From positions 62,001 to 126,000 of the forward strand of contig NZ_CAAJGK010000035.1 of assembly GCF_900996245.1 (NCBI RefSeq): a DNA stretch of 64,000 nucleotides, read 5' to 3'. The notes under the pieces are model-generated. The model worked only from the letters and a program-made list of their open reading frames with translations, was not told where the DNA came from and made no database searches. This DNA is from Paraburkholderia sp. BCC1886. Its GTDB lineage: Bacteria > Pseudomonadota > Gammaproteobacteria > Burkholderiales > Burkholderiaceae. This document shows positions 35,632-44,845 of the stretch, in pieces; the stretch's first letter is position 1, and each line of letters opens with the position of its first letter. The position numbers and the translations under genes were made by a program.

Positions 35632-37803
35632 TCAGCCCTTCTTCACTTCCAGCCGGAACTTGTGCAGCAACGGTTCCGTATAGCCGCTCGGCTGCTGGCG
35701 TCCTTCGAACACCAGCGCTTGTGCAGCCTTGAACGCGATGCCGTCGAAGCCCGGCGCCATCGGCCGATACTGCGGGTCGCCGGCGTTCTGGGCGTCGACC
35801 ACCGCGGCCATCCGCCTGAAGGTCTCCTCGACCTGCTCGCGCTTCACCACGCCGTGATGCAGCCAGTTGGCAATGTGCTGGCTGGAAATGCGCAACGTCG
35901 CGCGGTCTTCCATCAGGCCGACATCGTGAATGTCCGGCACCTTCGAGCAACCGACGCCCTGGTCGATCCAGCGCACCACGTAGCCGAGAATGCCCTGCAC
36001 GTTGTTGTCGATCTCGCTGCGGATTTCGTCCGCGCTCCACTTTGCCGATTCGACCACCGGAATGGTCAGCAGGCCATCCAGCAGTTCGTCACGCAGCTTC
36101 GCGTAGTCGGTGCGCTCGAGTTCCTGCTGAACCGCCTGCACGTCGATCTGGTGATAGTGCAGCGCGTGCAGCGTGGCGGCAGTGGGCGAGGGAACCCATG
36201 CGGTGTTGGCGCCGGCCTTCGGATGGGCGATTTTCTGTTCGAGCATCGCGTGCATCAGGTCCGGCATCGCCCACATGCCCTTGCCGATCTGCGAGCGGCC
36301 GCGCAGGCCCGCGCTCAGACCGACCAGCACGTTGCTGCGTTCGTATGCGGCAATCCAGGCGCTCGACTTCATGTCGCCCTTGCGCATCATCGGGCCCGCT
36401 TCCATGGCGGTGTGCATCTCGTCGCCGGTGCGGTCGAGGAAGCCCGTGTTGATGAACGCGACACGCTCGGACGCTTCGCCGATACAGGCGAGCAGGTTGA
36501 CGCTGGTGCGGCGCTCCTCGTCCATGATGCCCATCTTGATCGTGTTGCGCGGCAGCTTCAGCAGGTCTTCGACGCGCGCGAACAGCTCGCTCGCAAACGC
36601 GATTTCCGCCGGGCCGTGCATCTTCGGCTTCACGATATAGATGGAACCGGTGCGCGAATTCAACTGGTGCTTGCGGTCGTGCAGCGCGCACAGCGATGTG
36701 ATGACGCCGTCGAGAATGCCTTCGGGAATCTCGTGACCGTCTTTGGTGAGAACCGCCGGATTGGTCATCAGGTGACCGACGTTGCGGATGAACAGCAGCG
36801 AGCGGCCATGCAGCTTGACCGGCGTCGAACCGTCCGCGCCGGTGTATTCGCGGTCGGCATTCAGACGGCGCGTGAAGGTTTTGCCGCCCTTGGTGACTTC
36901 TTCGGTCAGCGTGCCGTTCATCAGGCCGAGCCAGTTGCGGTACAGCAGGACCTTGTCGTCCGCATCGACGGCGGCGACCGAGTCTTCGCAGTCGATGATC
37001 GTGCTGACCGCCGCTTCGACCAGCACGTCTTTCACGTGCGCCGAGTCGGTCTTGCCGATGGAATCGTTCGCGTCGATCTGGATTTCGAAGTGCAGGCCGT
37101 TGTGCTTGAGCAGCACGGCCGACGGTGCGGTGGCGTCGCCCTGATAGCCGATGAATTGCGTGGGCGTCTTCAGTTCGGACTGGCCGCTTTTCAGCGTGAC
37201 GACGAGCTTGCCATCGGCTACCGCATAGCGGGTCGCGTCGGCGTGCGAGCCGTTAGCGAGCGGCGCAGCCTGATCGAGAAATTTGCGTGCATACGCGATG
37301 ACCGCGGCGCCGCGCACCGGGTTGAACGCCTTCTGCTTCTCGGCGCCGTTGCTTTCGGGAATGGCGTCCGTGCCGTACAGCGCGTCGTACAGGCTGCCCC
37401 AACGCGCGTTTGCGGCGTTCAGTGCGTAGCGCTGGTTCGACAGCGGCACCACCAGTTGCGGGCCGGCCTGTTCGGCGATTTCGGTATCGACGTTCGCGGT
37501 GGTGGCCTTTACGCTGGCCGGCACCGGCACGATATAGCCGATGCCTTCGAGAAACGCACGATACGCGTGCAGGTCGCGCACCGGACCCGGGTTGGCGCGA
37601 TGCCAGTTGTCCAGTTCGGTTTGCAGACGGTCGCGCTCGGCCAGCAGCGCGCGGTTTTTGGGCGCCAGCTCGTGCACGAGGGCGTCGAAACCCGACCAGA
37701 ATGCGGCGCTGTCCAAACCGGTGCCGGGCAGGGCTTCGGTTTCGACGAACTGGTCGAGGTTGGCGGCGACTTGCAGTCCACCGCGCGGGTTCATCTGAGT
37801 CAT
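35632..37803 (-). CDS. glcB: Malate synthase G
   Basis: This 723-residue monomeric malate synthase condenses glyoxylate with acetyl-CoA, the step after glycolate oxidation. Family blocks include [18 protein letters not shown] around the catalytic acid region. [21 protein letters not shown] and the C-terminal [20 protein letters not shown] are also seen. The ATG at 37803 is preferred because GGAG lies eight bases upstream; ATG 37815 in the same frame has no good ribosome site. It is the last gene of the leftward glcDEFGB series, 115 bases after glcG. Confidence 0.93.
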   Translation of the reverse strand: MTQMNPRGGLQVAANLDQFVETEALPGTGLDSAAFWSGFDALVHELAPKNRALLAERDRLQTELDNWHRANPGPVRDLHAYRAFLEGIGYIVPVPASVKATTANVDTEIAEQAGPQLVVPLSNQRYALNAANARWGSLYDALYGTDAIPESNGAEKQKAFNPVRGAAVIAYARKFLDQAAPLANGSHADATRYAVADGKLVVTLKSGQSELKTPTQFIGYQGDATAPSAVLLKHNGLHFEIQIDANDSIGKTDSAHVKDVLVEAAVSTIIDCEDSVAAVDADDKVLLYRNWLGLMNGTLTEEVTKGGKTFTRRLNADREYTGADGSTPVKLHGRSLLFIRNVGHLMTNPAVLTKDGHEIPEGILDGVITSLCALHDRKHQLNSRTGSIYIVKPKMHGPAEIAFASELFARVEDLLKLPRNTIKMGIMDEERRTSVNLLACIGEASERVAFINTGFLDRTGDEMHTAMEAGPMMRKGDMKSSAWIAAYERSNVLVGLSAGLRGRSQIGKGMWAMPDLMHAMLEQKIAHPKAGANTAWVPSPTAATLHALHYHQIDVQAVQQELERTDYAKLRDELLDGLLTIPVVESAKWSADEIRSEIDNNVQGILGYVVRWIDQGVGCSKVPDIHDVGLMEDRATLRISSQHIANWLHHGVVKREQVEETFRRMAAVVDAQNAGDPQYRPMAPGFDGIAFKAAQALVFEGRQQPSGYTEPLLHKFRLEVKKG

Positions 37804-37918
37804 CGACTGCTCCATCTCTGATAGGTCGAACCGCCGAGGGGGCGACGGTCCGTGTTTGCTTCGTTATTGTCGTCGCTTCGAATGACCGAAGCGCTGTCGG
37901 TCTGCCGTCAACCTGCGT

Positions 37919-38320
37919 TTAGGCGATGGCCTGGATACCCGCCCTGGCGATCTGCGCGTCCTGATCCGCCTTCACGCCCGACACGCCAACGGCGCCGACC
38001 ACCTGGCCGTCGACGATCACCGGCACGCCGCCTTCCAGCGTGCCTTGCAGCGGCGCGCTCAGGAATGCCGTGCGGCCGTTGTTGATCATGTCTTCGTACA
38101 GCTTGGTCTCGCGGCGGCCGAGCGCGGCAGTGCGGGCTTTTTCCGTCGCGATGTAGGAGCTGGCCGGCGCGCTGCCGTCCAGACGCAGCAAGCCGAGCGG
38201 ATGGCCGCCGTCGTCCGTTACCACGATCGCAACGGCCCACTGGTTCTTGTCGGCTTCCGCGCGGGCGGCTTCGAGGATCCTGGTGGTTTCGGCGACGGTC
38301 AAGACGGGTTTGCTGAGCAT
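37919..38320 (-). CDS. glcG: GlcG-family (DUF336) heme-binding-like protein
   Basis: This 133-residue protein is of the GlcG/HbpS family, which is found in glycolate operons and whose role is not firmly known. The conserved core is visible as VAIVVTDDGGHPLGLLRLDGSAPASSYIATEKARTA in parts, followed by GGVPVIVDGQVVGAVGVSG. It lies between glcF (19 bases) and glcB, the same place as in Escherichia coli. Confidence 0.88.
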   Translation of the reverse strand: MLSKPVLTVAETTRILEAARAEADKNQWAVAIVVTDDGGHPLGLLRLDGSAPASSYIATEKARTAALGRRETKLYEDMINNGRTAFLSAPLQGTLEGGVPVIVDGQVVGAVGVSGVKADQDAQIARAGIQAIA

Positions 38321-38339
38321 AATGAATTTCCTGTTTCGT

Positions 38340-39584
38340 TTATGGTAGGGATGCTTCTACAAGTTCAATCCAGTGACTCACCGGCGTGCGGCCGGCGCTG
38401 TCCAGATGAGTCTGACAACCGATGTTGGCCGTGACGATCAGTTCCGGCCTGCCGCTTTCCAGCGCATCGAGCCTGTTGCTGCGTAAGGTCTGCGCAAGCT
38501 CGGGTTGGGTGATCGAATACGTCCCGGCCGAGCCGCAGCACAAATGCGCATCGGGCACCGCGGTGAGATCGAAGCCGAGCTTCTGCAACACCGACTCGAC
38601 CGCGCCGCCCAGTTTCTGCGCATGCTGCAGGGTACACGGGCAATGAAACGCGATCTTGCGGGGAGCCGTAGCGGTCTCTTCACTCGACTGCGGGTTCGAC
38701 CGCAACGCGTCGAGAGGTTCCGCGTTCAGCACCTCGACGAGATCTCGGGCCAGCCTGCTAACCCGCTGCGCTTTTGACGCATAGTGCGGGTCGTCGCGCA
38801 ACAGATGCCCATATTCCTTCACGAATGCGCCGCAGCCGCTCGCCGTTTGCACGATGGCTTCGGCGCCGGCTTCGATGGCGGGCCACCACGCGTCGATATT
38901 GCGGCGTGCGCGCGCGAGGCCAGTCTCCTGCGCATTCAGATGATAATCGGTCGCCCCGCAACAGCCAGCCTGCTTCGCATTGACGATACTGATGCCGAGC
39001 CGGTCGAGCACGCGGGCGGCGGCCGCGTTGGTGTTCGGTGACAGCGCGGGTTGCACGCAGCCTTCCAGCATCAGCATTTTGCGCGGATGCCGCGGCGCCG
39101 GCCGTGGCTTCGGGCTGGCACTCCGCCGGGGGATTTTACGTCCAAGCGCGGCCGGAAGAAACGGTCGCATCGCGCGGCCGGTTTTCAGGAGCGCGTCGAA
39201 CACCGCCGGATGCGGGATCACGCGGCGCAAACCCTCGCGCAAAAGACGCGCCGACGCGGGCCGCCCGATCCGCTTTTCGAGCTCCGCGCGGCCGATGTCG
39301 AGCAGCGCGTGATAGGTGACACCCGACGGACAGGTGGTTTCACAGTTGCGGCAACTGAGGCAGCGGTCGAGGTGCAACTGGGTTGTCTGCGTGACCGGTT
39401 CGCCTTCCAGCATCTGCTTGATCAGATAGATGCGCCCGCGCGGACCGTCGAGTTCGTTGCCGAGCAACTGATATGTCGGGCAGGTCGCATTGCAGAAGCC
39501 GCAGTGCACGCAGGAGCGCAGGATCTGCTCGGCTTCGTCGGCGCGCGACAGGGTTTTGGCGGCGTCGCTGAGATTGGTTTGCAT
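38340..39584 (-). CDS. glcF: Glycolate oxidase iron-sulfur subunit
   Basis: This 414-residue subunit transfers electrons from the flavin subunits of glycolate dehydrogenase to the respiratory chain. Two 4Fe-4S motifs lie near the N-terminus: C25-x2-C28-x2-C31-x3-C35-P, and CLSCRNCETTCP near residue 75. Two CCG-type cysteine-rich domains follow, with AGCCGATDYH and CCGSAGTYS. The ATG at 39584 gives MQTNLSDAAKTLS, the usual length and start. Upstream open frame is inside glcE. The spacing to glcE is 22 bases. Confidence 0.93.
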   Translation of the reverse strand: MQTNLSDAAKTLSRADEAEQILRSCVHCGFCNATCPTYQLLGNELDGPRGRIYLIKQMLEGEPVTQTTQLHLDRCLSCRNCETTCPSGVTYHALLDIGRAELEKRIGRPASARLLREGLRRVIPHPAVFDALLKTGRAMRPFLPAALGRKIPRRSASPKPRPAPRHPRKMLMLEGCVQPALSPNTNAAAARVLDRLGISIVNAKQAGCCGATDYHLNAQETGLARARRNIDAWWPAIEAGAEAIVQTASGCGAFVKEYGHLLRDDPHYASKAQRVSRLARDLVEVLNAEPLDALRSNPQSSEETATAPRKIAFHCPCTLQHAQKLGGAVESVLQKLGFDLTAVPDAHLCCGSAGTYSITQPELAQTLRSNRLDALESGRPELIVTANIGCQTHLDSAGRTPVSHWIELVEASLP

Positions 39585-39606
39585 GATGGGTTTCGCCTTC
39601 GAGACT

Positions 39607-40719
39607 TCACAGGTCCGCGTACAGACGGCCGGGGTTGAAGAGGCCGTGCGGGTCGAGTTGCTGTTTGAGTTGCCGGTGGAAACGCAGCAGCGGCGCGGGC
39701 AGTGGGGTGAAGGGTTCGTGGTTGGGCCCGGACTGACTGCTCGAACCTGCACCCACGCCATAGCACGTGGCATGACCGCCCGCGGCGTGCGCGATCTGCC
39801 TGAGCGTGGCGGCGGGCGCATCGCTTTTCAGCCAGCGTTGCGCGCCGGCCCAGTCGAGCAGGCAATCGCCGGGCAGTGCGACGAGCGGCGACGCGTTCGG
39901 CAACGACAGCCGCCAGAGCGGACGCGGGTCGTCGAAAAACGCCAGCCGATGATCGCGCAGATCGTCCCAGAAGCGCGGATCGAGTGGCGTGCCGCCGATC
40001 CGGTCTTTCGCGGACGCCACCGATCCCTCACCACCTTCGAGCCGCACATGCAGGCGGCCGTCGATATGACAGGCGGCGCTCACCGGCAGCACCGCGCGCC
40101 GCCACGCGGACAACTCGCGCAGCGCTTCACTCGCGTCGAGTTCCAGCGCGAGACTGTGGCTCGCGCGCGGCCTGGGCAGCACTTTCAGCGAAACCTCGGT
40201 GATCAGCCCCAGACAGCCGAAGCTGCCGGCCAGCAGACGCGAGACGTCGTAGCCCGCGACGTTCTTCATCACTTCGCCGCCGAAGCGCAGATGTTTCGCC
40301 TCGCCGCTGATCAACCGGCAACCGAGCACGAAGTCGCGCACCGAGCCGGACCAGGGCCGGCGCGGGCCGGCGAGACCCGCGGCCACCATGCCGCCGACGG
40401 TGGCGTTGCCGCTGCCAGGCTCGCCGCTCGTGCCGAACGACGGCGGCTCGCACGGCAGCATCTGCCCGGCGGCGTCGAGCGTGGCGTTCAGTTCGGCGAG
40501 CGGCGTGCCGGCGCGCGCGGTGATGACGAGTTCGGTCGGGTCGTAGCTCACCACGCCGCGATGCGAACGCGTATCGAGCGGCGTGCCGTGCACAAGACGG
40601 CCGAGAAAGGCCTTGCTATTGCCACCGCGGATCGAAAGCGGGGTGTGGTTGGCCAACGCCTGCGACACTTCGTCGACGAGACGGGCGCTGTCGTCCATCG
40701 AGACCGGTTCGATACGCAT
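39607..40719 (-). CDS. glcE: Glycolate oxidase FAD-binding subunit GlcE
   Basis: This 370-residue flavoprotein is the shorter of the two homologous FAD subunits. It has the PCMH-type FAD-binding N-terminus with TPLSIRGGNSKAFLG, GNATVGGMVAAGLAGPRRPWSGSVRDFVLG and GEVMKNVAGYDVSRLLAGS. It lacks the long C-terminal catalytic half found in GlcD. Its ATG shares one base with the glcD stop (TAATG), so the two subunits are made in coupled fashion. Confidence 0.92.
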   Translation of the reverse strand: MRIEPVSMDDSARLVDEVSQALANHTPLSIRGGNSKAFLGRLVHGTPLDTRSHRGVVSYDPTELVITARAGTPLAELNATLDAAGQMLPCEPPSFGTSGEPGSGNATVGGMVAAGLAGPRRPWSGSVRDFVLGCRLISGEAKHLRFGGEVMKNVAGYDVSRLLAGSFGCLGLITEVSLKVLPRPRASHSLALELDASEALRELSAWRRAVLPVSAACHIDGRLHVRLEGGEGSVASAKDRIGGTPLDPRFWDDLRDHRLAFFDDPRPLWRLSLPNASPLVALPGDCLLDWAGAQRWLKSDAPAATLRQIAHAAGGHATCYGVGAGSSSQSGPNHEPFTPLPAPLLRFHRQLKQQLDPHGLFNPGRLYADL

Positions 40720-42218
40720 TAAAAACGCTCCAGTTCGGGAAACGGCAACGCGCCGTGATGCACGTGCATCGACCCGAATTCGGCGCAGCGGTGCAGGGTG
40801 GGGACGTTTTTGCCGGGATTGAGCAGGCCGTCCGGGTCGAAGGCGGCTTTGAGCGCATGGAAAAAGCTCAGCTCGTCGCCGTTGAATTGCGCGCACATCT
40901 GGTTGATCTTCTCGCGGCCCACGCCGTGTTCGCCGGTGATGCTGCCGCCGACCGCGACGCACAGTTCGAGAATCTTCGCGCCGAGTGCTTCGGCGCGTTC
41001 GGTTTCACCGGTTGCGTTCGCATCGAACAGGATCAGCGGATGCATGTTGCCGTCGCCGGCGTGAAAGACGTTGGCCACTTTCAGGCCGTATTCGTTCGAC
41101 AGCGCTTCGATGCCCTTGAGCACGCGCGGCAATTCGCGACGCGGAATCGTGCCGTCCATGCAGTAGTAATCGGGCGATACGCGGCCGACCGCGGGAAACG
41201 CGTTCTTGCGGCCGGCCCAGAAACGCTGCCGCTCGGCTTCGTCTTTCGCGAGCCGGATATCGGTAGCGCCGGCCGCGCGCAGCAGCGCGTCGACGCGCGC
41301 CACGTCTTCGTGAACATCGCTCTCAGCGCCGTCGACTTCGCAGAGCAGAATCGCTTCGGCATCGACCGGGTAGCCGGCGTGGATGAAGTCTTCGGCGGCG
41401 CGGATGGCGAGGTTGTCCATCATTTCGAGGCCGCCCGGTATCACGCCCGCGCCGATGATCTGCGCGACTGCCGCGCCGGCTTTTTCGATGTCGTCGAAAC
41501 TGGCGAGCAGCACCTTCGCGCTTTGCGGCCGCGTCAGCAGCTTCACGGTGACTTCGGTCACGATGCCGAGCATGCCCTCGGAGCCGGTGAAAAGCGCGAG
41601 GTAATCGAAGCCGGGCGCATCGAGCGCGTCCGAGCCGAGCGTGATGCGCTCGCCATCGATGGTGACGATCTCGAGCTTGAGAATGTTGTGAACGGTCAGA
41701 CCGTATTTGAGGCAATGCACGCCGCCGGCGTTTTCCGCGACGTTGCCGCCGATCGAGCAGGCGATCTGCGAGGACGGATCGGGCGCGTAGTAGAGGCCGT
41801 GCGGCGCCGCGGCCTGAGAGATCGCGAGGTTGCGTACGCCCGGTTGCACGCGCGCGATGCACGCTTCGGGGTCGACGTCGAGAATGCGGTTAAAGCGCGC
41901 CATCACCAGCAGAATGCCTTTTTCGAGCGGCAGCGCGCCGCCGGACAAACCGGTGCCGGCGCCGCGCGCGACGACCGGAATCCGGCGGGCGTGCGCAAAT
42001 TTCAGCAAGGCCACGACCTGGTCGACGTGATCGGGCAGTGCGACGAGCATCGGCGTGGTGCGATAGGCGGCGAGGCCATCGCATTCGAATGGGCGCAGCG
42101 CTTCGCGTTCGTGCAGGAGTTGCAACTCGGGGATGGCGGCGCGTAATTGCGCGACGACGGTGGCTTTGTCGTGCGTGGCAATCGGGCCGTCGACGCTTTC
42201 GTCGTACTGGTAGCTCAT
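40719..42218 (-). CDS. glcD: Glycolate oxidase catalytic subunit GlcD
   Basis: This 499-residue FAD-linked oxidase oxidises glycolate to glyoxylate. The N-terminal FAD domain has RIPVVARGAGTGLSGGALPL and SIGGNVAENAGGVHCLKYG. The C-terminal FAD-oxidase domain contains VFHAGDGNMHPLILFD and the SITGEHGVGREK histidine motif. The ATG at 42218 has GGAG upstream and matches family starts; the frame stays open further upstream. It is the first gene of glcDEFGB and is divergent from the regulator. The intergenic region carries two probable GlcC operators. Confidence 0.94.
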   Translation of the reverse strand: MSYQYDESVDGPIATHDKATVVAQLRAAIPELQLLHEREALRPFECDGLAAYRTTPMLVALPDHVDQVVALLKFAHARRIPVVARGAGTGLSGGALPLEKGILLVMARFNRILDVDPEACIARVQPGVRNLAISQAAAPHGLYYAPDPSSQIACSIGGNVAENAGGVHCLKYGLTVHNILKLEIVTIDGERITLGSDALDAPGFDYLALFTGSEGMLGIVTEVTVKLLTRPQSAKVLLASFDDIEKAGAAVAQIIGAGVIPGGLEMMDNLAIRAAEDFIHAGYPVDAEAILLCEVDGAESDVHEDVARVDALLRAAGATDIRLAKDEAERQRFWAGRKNAFPAVGRVSPDYYCMDGTIPRRELPRVLKGIEALSNEYGLKVANVFHAGDGNMHPLILFDANATGETERAEALGAKILELCVAVGGSITGEHGVGREKINQMCAQFNGDELSFFHALKAAFDPDGLLNPGKNVPTLHRCAEFGSMHVHHGALPFPELERF

Positions 42219-42341
42219 GGGCTCGTCTCCAGACGCCGCGCTGACTTTGGATGTTATCTGCCCGTGGGGCACGGGCGCGCGAGCGTGTCTCAACGGCGAT
42301 TGTTGCGGCTGATGGCGGCTCGTGTCGAGCCTCCGGTCTAG

Positions 42342-42352
42342 TGGTCGTACCA
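42342..42352. promoter_or_regulatory. GntR/FadR-type operator near the glcD promoter
   Basis: TGGTCGTACCA fits the FadR-subfamily consensus TGGT-N3-ACCA. It lies 124 bases upstream of the glcD ATG in the shared glcD/glcC control region. Confidence 0.7.
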
Positions 42353-42450
42353 GTTTATGAATGATGGACGAGATGCGAAACCGGGTGAAATCGCTTGCAG
42401 CGCGGGCACATTCAGCGTTTTTGAGCCGATCGCGTGATAGCATCCGCCAG

Positions 42451-42461
42451 TGGTCATACCA
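42451..42461. promoter_or_regulatory. GntR/FadR-type operator before glcC
   Basis: TGGTCATACCA is a second TGGT-N3-ACCA palindrome, 13 bases before the chosen glcC start and 109 bases from the first site. This position suggests autoregulation. It also argues against the GTG at 42450 as the glcC start. Confidence 0.72.
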
Positions 42462-42473
42462 GTGGAATTTCCC

Positions 42474-43241
42474 ATGCAGACAGCGGATATCGACACGCCC
42501 CGGCAGGTCGCCGACGTGGTCGCGGAGCGCATCGAACGCCTGATCGTCGACGGCGTCCTCAAAACCGGCCAGGCGCTGCCATCCGAACGACGCCTGACCG
42601 ACAAGCTCGGCGTGTCGCGCACGGCATTGCGCGAAGGGCTCAAGTTGCTACGCGCGCGCGGCATCATCGAAACCTCGCATGGGCGGGGCTCGTTCGTTGC
42701 AAGCCTCACAGGAGCGCCCGCGCTCACGCCGATGATGCATCTGCTCGGTTCGCAGCCGCGCACGCTGTACGACCTGTTCGAAGTGCGCGGTTTGCTGGAG
42801 GCCGAATCGGCGCGGCTCGCGGCGCTGCGCGGTACGCCCGCCGACTTCGTGCTGATTACCCGCCGCTACGAGGAAATGCTCGCGGCGCAGGGCGAGGCGA
42901 CCAGCGCCGCGACTCATGCGCGGCTCGATCACGCGTTCCATCTCGCGATTTGCGAGGCGTCGCATAACCCGGTGCTGGTCCATACGCTGAGTTCGCTGAC
43001 CGATCTGCTCCTGAGTTCGGTGTTCGCGTCGGTGAACAATCTGTACCATCGCGCGCCGCAAAAGCGAGTGATCGACCGTCAGCATGCGCGGCTGTATAAC
43101 GCGGTCACCGGCAAGCTGCCCGAGCAGGCGCGAAAGGCCGCCGCCGAGCATATCGACAGCGTGTGCGCGAATCTGCGGGAAATCGAGCAGGAAGAGCAGC
43201 GGTTGGTGCGTGCGACCCTGCGTCTGGAGGGATGGGAGTAA
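42474..43241 (+). CDS. glcC: GntR-family (FadR/GlcC subfamily) transcriptional regulator
   Basis: This 255-residue regulator has an N-terminal winged helix, with LPSERRLTDKLGVSRTALREGLKLLRARGIIE near residues 33-65. A C-terminal all-helical FCD ligand domain contains the metal/ligand residues in DHAFHLAICEASHNPVLV. It is divergent from glcD, so glycolate-responsive control is the natural reading. LldR-like lactate regulators belong to the same subfamily and are the alternative. The start is ATG 42474; GTG 42450 would place the operator inside the gene. Confidence 0.88.
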   Translation: MQTADIDTPRQVADVVAERIERLIVDGVLKTGQALPSERRLTDKLGVSRTALREGLKLLRARGIIETSHGRGSFVASLTGAPALTPMMHLLGSQPRTLYDLFEVRGLLEAESARLAALRGTPADFVLITRRYEEMLAAQGEATSAATHARLDHAFHLAICEASHNPVLVHTLSSLTDLLLSSVFASVNNLYHRAPQKRVIDRQHARLYNAVTGKLPEQARKAAAEHIDSVCANLREIEQEEQRLVRATLRLEGWE

Positions 43242-43344
43242 GCCACCGCGCATTGCCCCGTGCGGCACGCTGCAACTGGATGCGTGGGCATCTTACAATC
43301 GAGCCTCGCCGGAAAAGATTTTTAGAAAACTCACGCCCCACACC

Positions 43345-44250
43345 ATGCCGACTATCAGCGAGCTTTTCGTCTATCCAATCAAATCCTGCGCGGGCATTGC
43401 GCTCGACGCAGCGCGCCTGCTCGCCACCGGTCTCGAATACGACCGCGGCTGGATGGCCACCGACCTGAGCGGCGCAATGCTCACGCAACGCGCTTATCCG
43501 CGTCTTGCGCTGATCGAGGTGGAAATCGGCGCGCGGGACTTGCTGATTCGCGCGCCCGGCATGAGCGAATTGCGCACGCCGCTCGATGCCGCCGAACTGG
43601 GCCTGGCAGCAGACGCCGCAATGGCCCCGGCGCAAGTGCATACGACAGTCTGGCGCGACGCCGCGGTCGGCCTCGACACCGGCGAAACGACGGCCGCCTG
43701 GTTTTCGGAATTTCTGGGCATACCGGCGCGTTTGCTGCGCTTCGACCCGCGACATGAGCGCACGGTCGACCCCGACTACACCGCCGACCATGGCGGCGCC
43801 ACGACAATGTTTGCGGACGGGTTTCCACTACTGGTCATCGGTCAGGCGTCGCTCGACGATCTGAACGTTCGGCTGAACGCCAAAGGCGCGCCGTCGATTC
43901 CGATGAACCGGTTCCGTCCGAATATCGTGTTGACCGGGATCGACGCGTACGAGGAAGACTATGTGGAAACGCTCACCGTGAACGCAGATTCAGCGGATCC
44001 GGCTAGCAACGTGCAACTGAGTTTCGTCAAACTATGCGCGCGCTGCCCGATGCCGACCGTTGATCAGGCCAAAGGCGCACCCGATCCCGCATGGCCCAAC
44101 GAGCCGACCGACACGTTGAGCGTCTACCGGGCCAATGCCCAACGCGACGGTGCGGTGACCTTCGGCAACAATGCGCTGATCGCGCGCGGCGCGGGCGCGT
44201 GGCTGCGGGTCGGTCAGAACGCAGACGCCGAACTGGGTTTCGGCGATTGA
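43345..44250 (+). CDS. MOSC-domain protein (YcbX-like)
   Basis: This 301-residue protein has an N-terminal beta-barrel MOSC_N domain (ISELFVYPIKSCAGIALDAARL) followed by a MOSC domain. The latter contains NRFRPNIVLTG and the cysteine-bearing FVKLCARCPMPTVDQ, where a molybdenum cofactor ligand is expected. Such proteins act in reduction of N-hydroxylated compounds together with a reductase. No 2Fe-2S ferredoxin domain is attached, so it would need a separate electron donor. The ATG at 43345 is chosen because the domain starts there. Confidence 0.85.
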   Translation: MPTISELFVYPIKSCAGIALDAARLLATGLEYDRGWMATDLSGAMLTQRAYPRLALIEVEIGARDLLIRAPGMSELRTPLDAAELGLAADAAMAPAQVHTTVWRDAAVGLDTGETTAAWFSEFLGIPARLLRFDPRHERTVDPDYTADHGGATTMFADGFPLLVIGQASLDDLNVRLNAKGAPSIPMNRFRPNIVLTGIDAYEEDYVETLTVNADSADPASNVQLSFVKLCARCPMPTVDQAKGAPDPAWPNEPTDTLSVYRANAQRDGAVTFGNNALIARGAGAWLRVGQNADAELGFGD

Positions 44251-44317
44251 TCCGAACGCTCGTAGGCACTGGCCGGTCAGGCGCACACGGCTGTCGAGCG
44301 CGATGGGCCTGACACGA

Positions 44318-44698
44318 TTAATGACGGCTGCCGCCGGTGAGCGCCGCCAGAATCAGCGGCATCGGCACCGGTTTGACGAAGTGATGATTGAACCCGGAGC
44401 GCAGCGATTCGGTTTTCTCCTCGTCGCGGGCGAGCCCGGTAACCGCGACGAGCGTCGGGGCCGGAACATTGTCGACGTAGCGAATCCGGCGCGCCACCGC
44501 CCGGCCGTCCAGCCGCGGCATCTCGACATCGAGCAGCGCGGCGTCCGGGTGCCACTCGCAATATTGGGCGAGAGCGTCGAGGCCGTTGCGCGCGGTACGG
44601 ATATCGAAACCGTGCGAGCTGAAAAACAGAACGTAGGCTGCCAGCAGGTTGGGATCGTCATCGGCGATCAGCAGTCGTGCAGTGTCGTGTGTCAACAT
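44318..44698 (-). CDS. Single-domain response regulator (receiver)
   Basis: This 126-residue CheY-like receiver has no output domain. The acidic pocket is D13-D14-D15, the phosphoacceptor is D57 in LLDVEMPRLDG, and the switch threonine is in VAVTG. The lysine is in FVKPV. The ATG at 44698 is chosen. The frame is open further upstream but runs into the divergent kinase gene. The neighbouring histidine kinase at 44846 is the probable partner. Confidence 0.85.
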   Translation of the reverse strand: MLTHDTARLLIADDDPNLLAAYVLFFSSHGFDIRTARNGLDALAQYCEWHPDAALLDVEMPRLDGRAVARRIRYVDNVPAPTLVAVTGLARDEEKTESLRSGFNHHFVKPVPMPLILAALTGGSRH

Positions 44699-44845
44699 CC
44701 GGAAACCCCAGTTTGTGTTGTCTGGAACCCAGCAATTTGAAGTCCCGCTAGAATCTGGGGCGCGACACCGGACGATTCCGGCCCGCGTTTCGTTAATTTC
44801 TGGTGTTGCATGCTGGATATCGTCTGTATCTGGCACCATTTTTTC

